Positions 1 to 8,697 of a stretch of DNA of 64,000 nt are shown here, in pieces. The position numbers were made by a program, and so were the translations under genes. Every line of letters starts with the position of its first letter. Position 1 is the first letter of the stretch. Source of the DNA: Diphasiastrum complanatum (taxonomy: Eukaryota; Streptophyta; Lycopodiopsida; Lycopodiales; Lycopodiaceae); assembly GCA_029204225.1 (NCBI GenBank), contig CM055102.1, positions 5,263,520 to 5,327,519 of the forward strand, read 5' to 3'. The notes beneath the pieces were generated by a model, which did not search any database, was not told the origin of the DNA, and saw only the letters and a list, made by a program, of their open reading frames with translations.

Positions 1-235
1 AACCAATTCTACTTCCTTGCTGTGCACTTTTTCTCTAAGGTAATGATACCTGATTTCTATATGTTTGTTGTGAGAGTGAAATTTCGGATTGAGAGATAGT
101 TCTATTGTGCTTTGATTGTCACAATAGATTATTGTTGGAAGTGTTTGTGCAAGGTTGAGGTCTGCTAGCAGTTGCCTTAGCCAGATCACATCTTTGGTTG
201 TATTTGCGGCAGCTTATGTTCTTCCTGCCTTACTC
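1..235 (-). pseudogene. copia RNase H fragment
   Basis: Read on the minus strand this encodes the end of a copia RNase H domain: a TTKDVIWLRQLL stretch, IIYCDNQS with the catalytic Asp, then NPKFHSHNKHIEIRYHYLREKV. This is the usual order near the C-terminus of copia pol. An in-frame stop precedes the fragment near position 210, and the frame runs off the left edge of the window. The sequence differs from the copia family starting at 368, so it is a separate older insertion. No LTR belonging to it is seen. Confidence 0.8.
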
Positions 236-367
236 TTACCTGCACAAGAGAAATTGTTTTAGTTAATATATTTTTTGACACTGATTCACTTAGAACTTTT
301 AAAAAAAAAATATTTTTATATGGCATAACGTACCTTTACACCATTCAATCGAAATTGATAGTACTGA

Positions 368-1017
368 TGTGAAAGATTTCAGATCCTTAAGATCCAATCT
401 ACTTGAATGATCTTTGGTTAGAAAGAGAAATACACTACCAATTTCACCAATGTAGAAAAATCAGCATCTACACACAATTTGAGATGCAAACACTAATAGA
501 ACTTGATAAAACTTGAATGAAATGATTATGTACTGTTGCTGTCCATACAAAACCAGCAAGCTACTGTATTTCACACGTGTGGATCCAAAAATAACAAATA
601 TAGATCATTCTACACATAGAATTGCAAGCAATCACCAAGATAGTGCACCAATGGATAGTAGAACCCAAGAGAACCATGTATAAGCATGAAATGAGATAGA
701 GAAGAGAGAAGATGACTCTCTCCACGAGTTACATCCTTTTATAGCAGGTCCAAACCCTATTTGGCCACTTGGCTTTCCCACCAAAATGCTAACCCTACCA
801 ATTTTGGGTCTAGATTCAATGTACCCAACTTATTCAAATTGAATCTACTCAAATTCGCATTCTATCTTTCCCACACTTTCAAAAAGTGTTTATTCAAATG
901 AAATTTAGACTAATGAACTTTGAAAAGTCAACCTCTAAGTCTAAAACAAGTTTTGGCCTCAATATGCCAAATATGGAAATATTGCAAAATGTGATGAAAC
1001 TAGTTGAATCTTTCACA
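368..1017 (-). repeat. 3' LTR of Copia-A2 (minus)
   Basis: 650 bp bounded by a perfect 9-bp inverted repeat, TGTGAAAGA at 368 and TCTTTCACA ending at 1017, with the standard TG..CA ends. The purine-rich tract GAAGAGGGAG directly precedes it on the coding strand. A TATA box (TATAAAAGG on the minus strand) lies at 735-743. A CACACGTGTG palindrome lies at 572-581. A matching but truncated LTR is at 35880-36448. Confidence 0.9.
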
Positions 1018-1608
1018 CTCCCTCTTCAACTAGTTTTAGCATAGACTTTGATAATACTCCAAGTGAAGTCCTATGATTCATGAACAAGTCTTTTCCCAAT
1101 GCTTTGGTGAAGATATCAGCTACACATTCCCTTGAAGACACATGTTGAAGCTCCACCTCATTTGCAATGACTCGCTCCCTCACAAAATGATATTGTATCT
1201 CAATATGCTTGCTCCTCGCATGAAAGATAGGATTGGATGCCATTATTTGGGCTGATTGATTGTCACAAAAGATGATTGGGCTCTCTGAAAAATCCAGCAA
1301 GTGAAGATCCCTGATCATCCTCTTGATCCATACCATCTCCTTTGTGCAATGTGTAAGAGCTTTGTACTCGGCCTCACTAGATGACAATGAGATAGTGGCT
1401 TGTTTCTTTGACATCCATGATATAGCTCCATCACCTATGAAAATACAATAAGAACTAATGGATTTCCTATCCATTATATCTCCAGCATAGTCCAAATCTG
1501 AAAATCCAAAAAGATTAGGTGATGATCCCTCATACAATATGCCAAAATCTCGAGTTCCAATGATGTTCCTCAAAACTCGCTTTCCTAGCTTCCAATGCTC
1601 CTAGCATA
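1013..1608 (-). pseudogene. copia RNase H domain of Copia-A2 (minus)
   Basis: C-terminal RNase H domain of copia pol, which degrades the RNA strand of the RNA/DNA hybrid. The acidic residues are visible in FSDLDYAGD, SSSEAEYKAL and IIFCDNQSAQ, followed by the usual HVSSRECVADIFTKALGKD tail. It ends LVEEGV, the codons that also form the polypurine tract, and the stop codon falls inside the LTR. About 15 residues upstream (to 1608) are recognisable before homology stops at the foreign segment. It is out of frame with the large reading frame at 1635-4628. Confidence 0.85.
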
Positions 1609-2665
1609 GTTTTTGCCAATAGAACTTTGATCCATCATAACTTCTTCCTAAGACTAGATATCCTTTCAATGATCATGTAATGCTCAAAATAGAAACAACC
1701 ATTATTGATAAAGAGAATAGTGTCCACTTGGGATGCTTCACTATTTCTTACATCAATTTTACATGTAAAAATGTGACTAGAACATGAAGAATCAAATAGA
1801 ATGTAAATGAAATGATTACACCATGCTTCCAGCTCTGAACTCTCTGGAAAAATATAGCAAACAAACAATAACTGTGAGTGATCAACTTTTGCTTGCATGT
1901 TTCCTCCTCCTTTGTCCTTTGTTGCCTTGTATCCATCATGATACTCCATGAATGAGCCTCCATCTTCATCTTGCCACAAAAAACCATTAAACCTTGAAAA
2001 TCCATGAGTAGGTGAGTACATTAATGATGCAAATCCAGCACCACATGACTCCATAAACCAAGTAGTTTGCACTAGTCCATCTTCAAGATCTACTTGACAC
2101 AAGAAAATGACCATGAATTCACCAAAAATTGACAATTTCCAAGTATTGGCACCAAGTAGCTCAACACTTGAGAACTTAGCCATGGATGAGTGACATAATG
2201 AACCTCCAATAGCTTCATTTCCATCAGCAAAATCAGCCAAGAATGCTAGTACAAATCCAACATCAAAACAATGCTCACCAATGTAGCTAGTTTTACCATA
2301 TCTTGACAATTTGCACACATCCACATGAAATTGCTCAAACATGAGATAGAACAAGTAAAGTAAACTTGAACAACACTTCCTTGCTGCTCCTTTGACCTTA
2401 CTTGAGTCTTCAATATGCTGCAAAAACAGATCCATAACACCTTTGCCAATTACCTCTCCTTTGATGCTCTTGACTAGCTCCAAATTGCCAACTTCCCTTT
2501 TGACTAATTGAAGCGCTTTGAGATCAACCTCTTGATCTTCAACTTGACCATCAAAGTCATTGAACAAATTTTTTTTTCCAGATCCATTACTTGATTTTAC
2601 ATCAAGATAACATCCATCCACTTGCATAGCTCCATGTACACAAGAAGATCTTCCAAAAGATGTTT
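1609..2665 (-). other. foreign segment replacing reverse transcriptase
   Basis: Compared with the intact relative (26832-30782) the pol sequence matches up to the MKxET motif that precedes RT, then becomes unrelated for about 1.06 kb, and matches again just before RNase H. The roughly 1.4-kb RT and early RNase H region is gone. The replacement stays open and in frame with integrase for about 340 codons. It encodes a sequence rich in Cys, Phe and Gly with segments such as DLFLQHIEDSSKVKG and WFMESCGAGFASLMYSP. I do not recognise a family. It could be captured host sequence or another element's DNA. Junctions are accurate to about 10 bp. Confidence 0.7.
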
Positions 2666-4628
2666 CACTCTTCATAAGAGATCGATACTCAAGATCCATT
2701 GCTTGGATCCACTCCTCTTCTTTCCTTGCTTGATCTACACTTGTAGGCTCATCCAAAGAGGTTAGGAAAGCAACATAATTTCCAGAAACTACTTGCTTAC
2801 CCTTTTGATCATATGTGAGCCTTGAAGGTACTTGTCTTTCTCTTGATGTTCTCCTTGGCTTTTGACTTGATGAAGGTCCATCATCACCACCATCCAAAGT
2901 AGGATCCTTCTCATCAACATCAAGAATATTAGATCCATCTACTCTACCATCAATCATGCTTGAAGACACCTTTGGAATGTTTCCCTCATCAAAAATGACA
3001 TCTCTACCAACAATCACTTTGTTAGTAGAAGGAATGTAAACCTTGTAGGCTTTACTCACCTCACTATATCCAACAAAAATACCTCTTCTTGAAGATGGAT
3101 CCTCCTTGGTCCTATCATCAAGAGTAATGTTGACATAGCATGTTCATCCAAAGGTTCTTAGAAAGTTGACACTCGGCCTTCTCTTGAATAGCATCTCAAA
3201 AGGTGTCCTTCCATCCAAAATAGCACTTGGCCACCTATTGCACAAGAAATTGGCACACAACAAAGCTTGATCCCAAAATGGTTTGTCAAGAGTAGCACTT
3301 AACCTCATAGCTTTAGCACTTTCACATAAAGTTCTATTCTTCCTTTCAGCCACTCCATTTTGTTGTAGGGTCCTTGATGTTTTATACTCCCTCTTGATCC
3401 CATGCTCATCACAAAAGGCCTTGAACTTGTTAGATATGTACTCACCACCATTGTCACCTCTCAAGCACTTGATCTTTGTGGAGAATTGGTTCTCCCTTGC
3501 ATTCTTGAACTTGACAAAGACATCATACACTTCATCCTTGCTCTTTAGTAGATAGATCCAACAAAATCTACTAAAATCATCAATGAATGTTACATACATC
3601 CTAGCTCCACTATTGCTAATTGTAGTAAATCCATGAATATCCAAATGTACAAGTTGAAAAGGCTTTGTAGATCTAGAAATAGATCTAGTATAAGGTAGTC
3701 TATGTGACTTAGACAAAGCACAAGACTCACAAACATGCTTGTCATTACTTAAGGAACTTGGAAGACCAATCACAACCTTCTTCCTTGCCATTACCTCCAA
3801 TGACTTGAAGTTGAGGTGTCCCATCCTTTTGTGCCAAACCTCTTGAATAGAAATTTGCTCCCTTGCAACACATCCAACTTGGGTAGCAATAACACAAGCA
3901 TCAAGTTTGAACAAATTCCCTTGCCTTTTACCTTTTCCAATCAAGACATCCTTCCTTTTGATCAAACAAGCATCTCCATCAAACTCCACTTTGAGGCCCT
4001 TACTTAGCATTTGACTCACACTAAGAAAATTCTTGGTAATAGATGGAATAAACAAGACATCCTCCAAATGAACATTCCTATTTGTAGAGGGAGAAATAGG
4101 AATTGTGCCAATCCCTTTGATTGCACACTCACCATCATTGGCCGTGTAGATCACCCTCTTGTCATCTCCATATGCCAACAAAGAAGTGAAGCATTCTTTG
4201 TGAAAGGTCATGTGTGAACTTGCTCCACTATCAATCCACCAAGGATCTAGATCTCCATCATTAGCAAGCATACATGAAAACATCACAAAAGCATCATCAT
4301 TTGCATCTTGCACATCCAAACCATCCTCATCAAGAGTAAGATTACCTTGCTTGTCTCCTTGATCTCTCTTCTTCTTGTAGCACTCACTTGCAAAGTGTCC
4401 TTTGATGCCACAATAGAAGCACTTGAGCTTTGATCTATCCTTCTTTTTGCCACTTGAAGAAGCATCCACTTGATCTTGCCCTTTAGACCACTTGCTTTTG
4501 GTTTTGCCCTTGAATTTGCCCTTTGTGAACATAGCATCCTCTTGAAGTGTCGATGTAGATCCACCTCTTGCTTGAAGCCTATATTCCTCATTGATCAAGA
4601 TCTCTTGAAGATCCATCAAACTAGGCAA
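1635..4628 (-). pseudogene. gag(part)-protease-integrase-foreign chimeric polyprotein
   Basis: One reading frame of about 998 codons with a single in-frame TGA at 3144-3146, where relatives have Cys (GGA-TGY-ACA). In order on the minus strand: CCHC zinc knuckle CFYCGIKGHFASEC, protease WWIDSGASSHM, GAG-pre-integrase VWHKRMGHLNF, integrase core (Asp in HLDIHG, Asp in RGDNGGEY, Glu in NGVAERKN), integrase tail GIFVGYSEVSKAY, linker, then the foreign segment from about 2665. The N-terminal gag domain is missing. Apart from the one stop the integrase looks intact, so the element is not very old. Confidence 0.85.
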
Positions 4629-4639
4629 AGTCTTCTAAA

Positions 4640-4815
4640 CATCTGCATGTCATTATAATTGAACCTATCTAACTCAAATCCGAGCTACACTAGAAGGATA
4701 TGTGCTCAATTCACACTCCTTTTATGTACAACATGAATTTTAGTGGAAATCACCATGGACATGGCCCCTGGCCCCAAACTCGAGATAGAAAGCTAATATT
4801 CTAATAATTTTCACA
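4640..4815 (-). repeat. Copia-E LTR 5' fragment
   Basis: Reverse-complement match to the first part of the LTR at 49270-49998. The terminus TGTGAAAATTATTAG starts at 4815 on the minus strand, and segments corresponding to CCATGGACATGGCCC and TTTTATGTACAAC are shared. The rest of that element is absent: the piece joins the truncated gag of Copia-A2 near 4638 on one side and host sequence at 4816 on the other. Confidence 0.75.
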
Positions 4816-4854
4816 GGTTTACAGTTTGTGTTATATATTAATTTATGTTTCATG

Positions 4855-4982
<128 letters not shown>

Positions 4983-5012
4983 TGATACATCTAACTTTTT
5001 TAACTTTTGCAG

Positions 5013-6014
5013 AAGAAGGACCATAAGTTGGTTTCAAGAAAAAGAGTTGCAAGAGAGATCGAGAATATTATTGATAGGATAAATCACATGAATATTGATT
5101 TTGGATCATCATTGGCCCTAGATGATGCTCTTGTTGATGATGACCCCTTGCATGATATAATTAGTTCATCAATGCCTTGTGATTCAATCCATGTCTCCAA
5201 ATCCCTAGAACGTTCTTCCCACCCAACCACACATATGCTAGATGTTGCACATGAGTCCTCCACGATACTCCGCGTGGATTCCACAAACATGACCACCCCT
5301 TTAAAAAAGAGAACGCGTCTTGGACGTATTATGACTAGTTTGAAAGACAATTGCAAATTACTACGCACTGTTGATGTGTCTAACCTTCCTCTTCCACCTA
5401 GCTTGCAACCATTAATAAAAACTTTTATTAGAAGTAGATATTCGTGTTGGCCACTCCGATCACCATTACCATTAAATGGAATACCATTTATGTATTGGGG
5501 TCGAATGTACATGATCATGCCTAGTGAACACTATCCTGAGGCTGGTTTGGGCCTTTTTGCATTAAGTAGTATTGAGGTCCCTTTAAATAGTGTTGTGACA
5601 TTGATGCCATATGCAGGACCTCAATACAATTGGGGTGATTGGCATGCTTTGTGTCGTCACCAATGGAGGATGCAAGTATATGGCTTGAATTCAAATGCTT
5701 ATTCTTTAGAGGAGCAACACATGCAAGGAGGCAACATCTCAAGGGCAAATCGTACATACATTGATGGACGTCCAGATGTGCATGGAAACATTGCTGCATA
5801 TATAAATAGTTCCATTGGCCACCCTCTATTGACAAATTGTGATTTTGAAGAATGCACCAATGGAAAAGAAGAATATTTTACTAGGAATGTAAAGGGCACT
5901 TATGTGATGGTCTGTGCCACTAGATCTATCAGGTTTGGGGAGAAACTGTTCATCAAGTACAGTTTCAACTGTTTTCTACCCAATTGTTTGCAAAAGACAA
6001 TAAGTCAAATGTGA
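5013..6014 (+). CDS. SET-domain protein, 3' part of gene
   Basis: An open exon of about 333 codons begins right after a splice-acceptor-like TTTTGCAG (ends 5012); there is no convincing ATG at the frame start, so upstream exons are missing. The first ~120 residues are basic and Ser-rich with a KKRTRLGRI patch. From about residue 176 the order fits a SET domain (protein-lysine methyltransferase): GLGLFAL, VTLMPYAGP, GNIAAYINSS (at the NHS/substrate-site position) and FGEKLFIKYSF (the ELFxDY-like end, ~residue 320). No Cys-rich pre-SET is visible, and the tail has only scattered Cys (NCFLPNC). It ends in TGA at 6012-6014. Family assignment is by motif order only; histone or non-histone substrate is unknown. 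It may be a decayed host gene. Confidence 0.65.
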   Translation, partial: KKDHKLVSRKRVAREIENIIDRINHMNIDFGSSLALDDALVDDDPLHDIISSSMPCDSIHVSKSLERSSHPTTHMLDVAHESSTILRVDSTNMTTPLKKRTRLGRIMTSLKDNCKLLRTVDVSNLPLPPSLQPLIKTFIRSRYSCWPLRSPLPLNGIPFMYWGRMYMIMPSEHYPEAGLGLFALSSIEVPLNSVVTLMPYAGPQYNWGDWHALCRHQWRMQVYGLNSNAYSLEEQHMQGGNISRANRTYIDGRPDVHGNIAAYINSSIGHPLLTNCDFEECTNGKEEYFTRNVKGTYVMVCATRSIRFGEKLFIKYSFNCFLPNCLQKTISQM

Positions 6015-6093
6015 AGATTTAGATTTTGATGATATGTAGAGATGTATAATCCATGCATCTTGATTGTATTTGGTCTGTGTCATTAAATATGTC

Positions 6094-6152
6094 AAATGTT
6101 AGGAGCATTATTCGTCATTTGCCTAGATTAAATGTTAGGAGCATTATTCGTC
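6094..6152. repeat. short tandem duplication
   Basis: The 23-mer beginning AAATGTTAGGAGCATTATTC occurs at 6094 and again at 6130, a 36-bp step, in the 3' region of the SET gene. The two copies are identical. Confidence 0.9.
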
Positions 6153-6258
6153 TTTGAGTTCATTGAATGTTAACAAGTTGAAAAGACAAATCTGTTTAAT
6201 AGATACATAGGTATGTTCATACTTTTTAAACTAAGAGGTAATTTATATTCATATGCAG

Positions 6259-6312
6259 CATTTAGATCTATCAAGTATTGGGAGGAAATATTTATCAAGC
6301 ATTGTTTTAACC
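6259..6312 (+). pseudogene. duplicated SET C-terminal exon piece
   Basis: After an acceptor-like ATATGCAG (ends 6258) the sequence encodes FRSIKYWEEIFIKHCFN. This is a diverged copy of TRSIRFGEKLFIKYSFN at the end of the SET domain about 330 bp upstream. It could be an alternative last exon or a relic of local duplication. No clear donor follows it. Confidence 0.55.
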
Positions 6313-6337
6313 TACTTCTTGTTATTTTGATATATAG

Positions 6338-6541
6338 GATTCTTCATCCTCATTTAGTGTTGGAGACAATAATCCTCGTAATGGTCGATCTACTTCTTCG
6401 CAAACAAGTTCCAACGATGAAAATGAGCTTCCAATGAATGATGAATTTGAAGCCATGGGAGACATGTTGGATGATATGTATGAGAACAATATTGCAGCTA
6501 GACACAATGAACAAGATGAGGAGGCACTTTTGTCTAAATAA
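6338..6541 (+). CDS. acidic 3' terminal exon downstream of SET domain
   Basis: Following an acceptor-like GATATATAG, a 67-codon frame ends with TAA at 6539-6541. The product starts DSSSSFSVGDNN and is Ser/Asn-rich, then strongly acidic (NDEFEAMGDMLDDMYE). It has no recognisable domain and is probably disordered. The clean frame from acceptor to stop suggests a real last exon of the SET gene in the ancestral state. The donor it pairs with is not identified. Confidence 0.45.
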   Translation, partial: DSSSSFSVGDNNPRNGRSTSSQTSSNDENELPMNDEFEAMGDMLDDMYENNIAARHNEQDEEALLSK

Positions 6542-6982
6542 GAAAAGAAATTGCGAGAAGAATCAAAGACCGCATTGTATCCTCTTCAGATTATGATTTA
6601 AATGCTTCAATCCATCATGCATAAGTGAATGGGAGCCCGCACAATCCACTACTTTCTGAAACTTGAACGCCCGATTCTGTAAAAGCTTGGATTTGGCATT
6701 TGCTTATTTAAAACCAGAACTTTCTTGACATTACAATAGATCCTCAGATAAAAAATTAAAACCAATAAAAATCACAAACAAGAAAATAAAAAAGTGTATA
6801 GAAAATATAGAAAACAAATGAAGAAAAAAATTTATCCCCTTTCATCAAGGTGGATGAAAATATCTGAAGGCCACAACTTCAATAGTGCAGCAGCTGACAA
6901 AATATGGAGGGCAATCTGGCTGAAAAATAACTTGGGCCATAATTTCTTTTGAAAATATAAAAATATATGGATCACAGCTTCT
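6542..6982. other. AT-rich sequence without a clear gene
   Basis: No intact frame. At about 6615-6650 the plus strand can be read as NPSCISEWEPAQS, which resembles YPSNINEWEPSGS at 25127-25165, so a shared gene fragment is likely. At about 6896-6945 the reading ADKIWRAIWLKNNLG resembles the zf-RVT region of plant LINE elements, but it is too short to call. Confidence 0.4.
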
Positions 6983-7073
6983 GCCAAATATTTAACTTTC
7001 AAGCGCTATCCTCTTGGGGGTTCGACATTAATTACTACAGAATCTATAATAACTCTATTGGTATAGCACGACA
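6983..7073 (+). repeat. inverted gypsy LTR fragment
   Basis: The reverse complement of this stretch matches the LTR start at 13367-13458 with few differences (shared segments include GTCGTGCTATACCA and GAAAGTTAAATATTTGG). It is therefore an LTR piece of the same family, oriented plus and head-to-head with the minus-strand element that follows. Confidence 0.75.
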
Positions 7074-7457
7074 ATTGTAAGCATTGTCTGCATCAATCGT
7101 TTGGCCTTGTGGCATTCTTGTTTTGGCTAAGTTCATATCTAAATGGTGAAGCATGTGATCTTAATACTGTGGGGATATCTACTCATTCCGAGTTCTTACT
7201 CTTCTCTGAAATCTGGATTTCTTGGTTGAACTGTTTGAATATCTGTCTTGGTGTTTGTTTGTACCATTTTCAATGGCGGTACTGGCCGCCTACCCAGAAA
7301 TGTCATCAGACAACCAGCTTTACATTTCCATTCCATTGGACTTCATTGCTAAATCCTTTTATCTCACCAATAATGACAAAATACCTCTTTATGATGCTCC
7401 CCATGGAAATGATAATCATTTATACCACACTTTTACTAACATTTTGGTTTGGTAAGC
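7074..7457. other. unidentified 384-bp insertion inside the LTR fragment
   Basis: This stretch separates two parts that are contiguous in the family LTR (..GCACGAC and CGACATATACC..). CGAC appears on both sides and may be a short target duplication. The plus strand has an open frame of 77 codons starting at 7222, but no family is recognised and no terminal inverted repeats are evident. Confidence 0.4.
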
Positions 7458-7500
7458 CGCGACATATACCAAACTTTTGGCGTCATTGTCGGGGAGCACA
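7458..7500 (+). other. LTR terminus with primer-binding site, plus orientation
   Basis: CGACATATACCA is the end of the gypsy LTR. A few bases later TTTGGCGTCATTGTCGGGGA resembles the tRNA-Asp-complementary site TGGCGCCGTTGCCGGGGA used by Athila/Tat-type plant elements. No coding region of a plus-strand element follows. Confidence 0.65.
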
Positions 7501-7534
7501 GCCAACCAGAGAGCTATCTGTCACTACCAATGTT

Positions 7535-8640
7535 TGTTGGTTATTTACTTGTATTGAGAGTGTGTAGTGATAATAATTCCTAAACAACAGTCTTGCCTCT
7601 ATCAAATCGAATGAAAAGCGTTCTACAAGTGAGATGTTATCAGAGTAGTACAAAAGTTCTACACTCCCGCTGATTAAGTTGTCGGTAGAGATTCAAGAGA
7701 TGTTCGATGTATTTGAGTACGAATAGACAATTAGTTAATCTTATTCGCGAACTGTTCGGTTCTAGACAGAAATCCTCAACAACTTAAGTCCAAATCATGG
7801 TTAAAAAACACAAATAGTTTTAGAGTATGTTAGAAACTTATGTCTATTACAAACTAGAACACATATCAATGACTCAATTTCTTAGACAAGGACTGCCATC
7901 TCAGATGTATGCATACAATTCTATCAACGATCGTGAAAGACTGTACCAAATGTAAACGTTATTCGAGTGCCGAATACAAAGTGTTCATGGCAGACAAATA
8001 AGATAGTTTTAAGACAATTCTTTAAAACTTCTTTACGGACATACAACAAATGACTGTAATGCGCTAAGGCAACTGTCTGACCAGACATTAATTGATGAAA
8101 TGCAGTAGAGATTGCTAGTAGACTCAAGATCACTCACACTTAACAGTGAGAAGAATAGAGATAAGAGAGAATAATTCTCAACGCTCTATTCACTTCTTCA
8201 ATCTCTCACAAATACATAAACTCTTTCTCTCTTGATGATTTAGACCGAAGCGTATAGTCTATATATGTTCTACGAAGCGAACAAACACACCTCTAAAGAC
8301 TATAGGTGCGTCGCTCCGTCGAAAAGGTCTAGTTAATAATTAGGTTGAATGTATGTTCAATTATACCATGAGAGGTATATTTAACTAAGAGTTTAAACTA
8401 CTCTAGTTTAATATGTCGATTCATATTTAGTCGTTTCGCGTAGATGACCTAATAAAGGTTATCCAAGGTAGCATTACACTTTTGGAGGTCTTGTCCTTAA
8501 ATACAGAACAAGTCTTTAGGAGTTATATTCTTGAAAAATGATGTAAGCCTCTTCATGATTTATAGTCATATCTTCATGTTCGAGTATATCATGCCATATT
8601 TAGGTTGATATTTGTTATTTAGCAAATTCGTGTCATCACA
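7535..8640 (-). repeat. 3' LTR of gypsy A
   Basis: Matches 13530-14619 along its length with scattered differences and small indels. It ends (plus sense) in ATCACA, the complement of the LTR start TGTGAT. About 170 bp of the other end is replaced by the inverted LTR material to its left. Confidence 0.85.
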
Positions 8641-8655
8641 TATTCCCCTCCTGAA
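8641..8655 (-). other. polypurine tract of gypsy A
   Basis: On the coding strand CAGGAGGGGAATA immediately precedes the LTR start TGTGATG, which is the expected position for plus-strand DNA priming. Confidence 0.8.
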
Positions 8656-8697
8656 ATGTGAAACGTCCTCGTAAACATATAATCTTCATTTCGCGGA

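Larger units (their letters stand above)
368..4638 (-). mobile_element. Ty1/copia element, chimeric, 5'-truncated (Copia-A2 minus)
   Basis: A minus-strand copia element with its 3' LTR at 368-1017, then RNase H, a foreign segment in place of reverse transcriptase, then integrase, protease and the zinc-knuckle part of gag. The 5' LTR, primer-binding site and gag N-terminus are missing: at about 4638 the sequence changes abruptly to an LTR piece of another copia family. It is a close relative of the plus-strand element at 35880-49255, sharing the DEDGLDV and FKRRPSVNFL segments, and a more distant relative of the intact element at 26184-32044. Without RT it cannot be autonomous. Confidence 0.9.

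Noticed and set aside
6896-6945. LINE zf-RVT-like reading KIWRAIWLKNNLG
   Set aside because: Too short, with stops on both sides; kept only as a remark.
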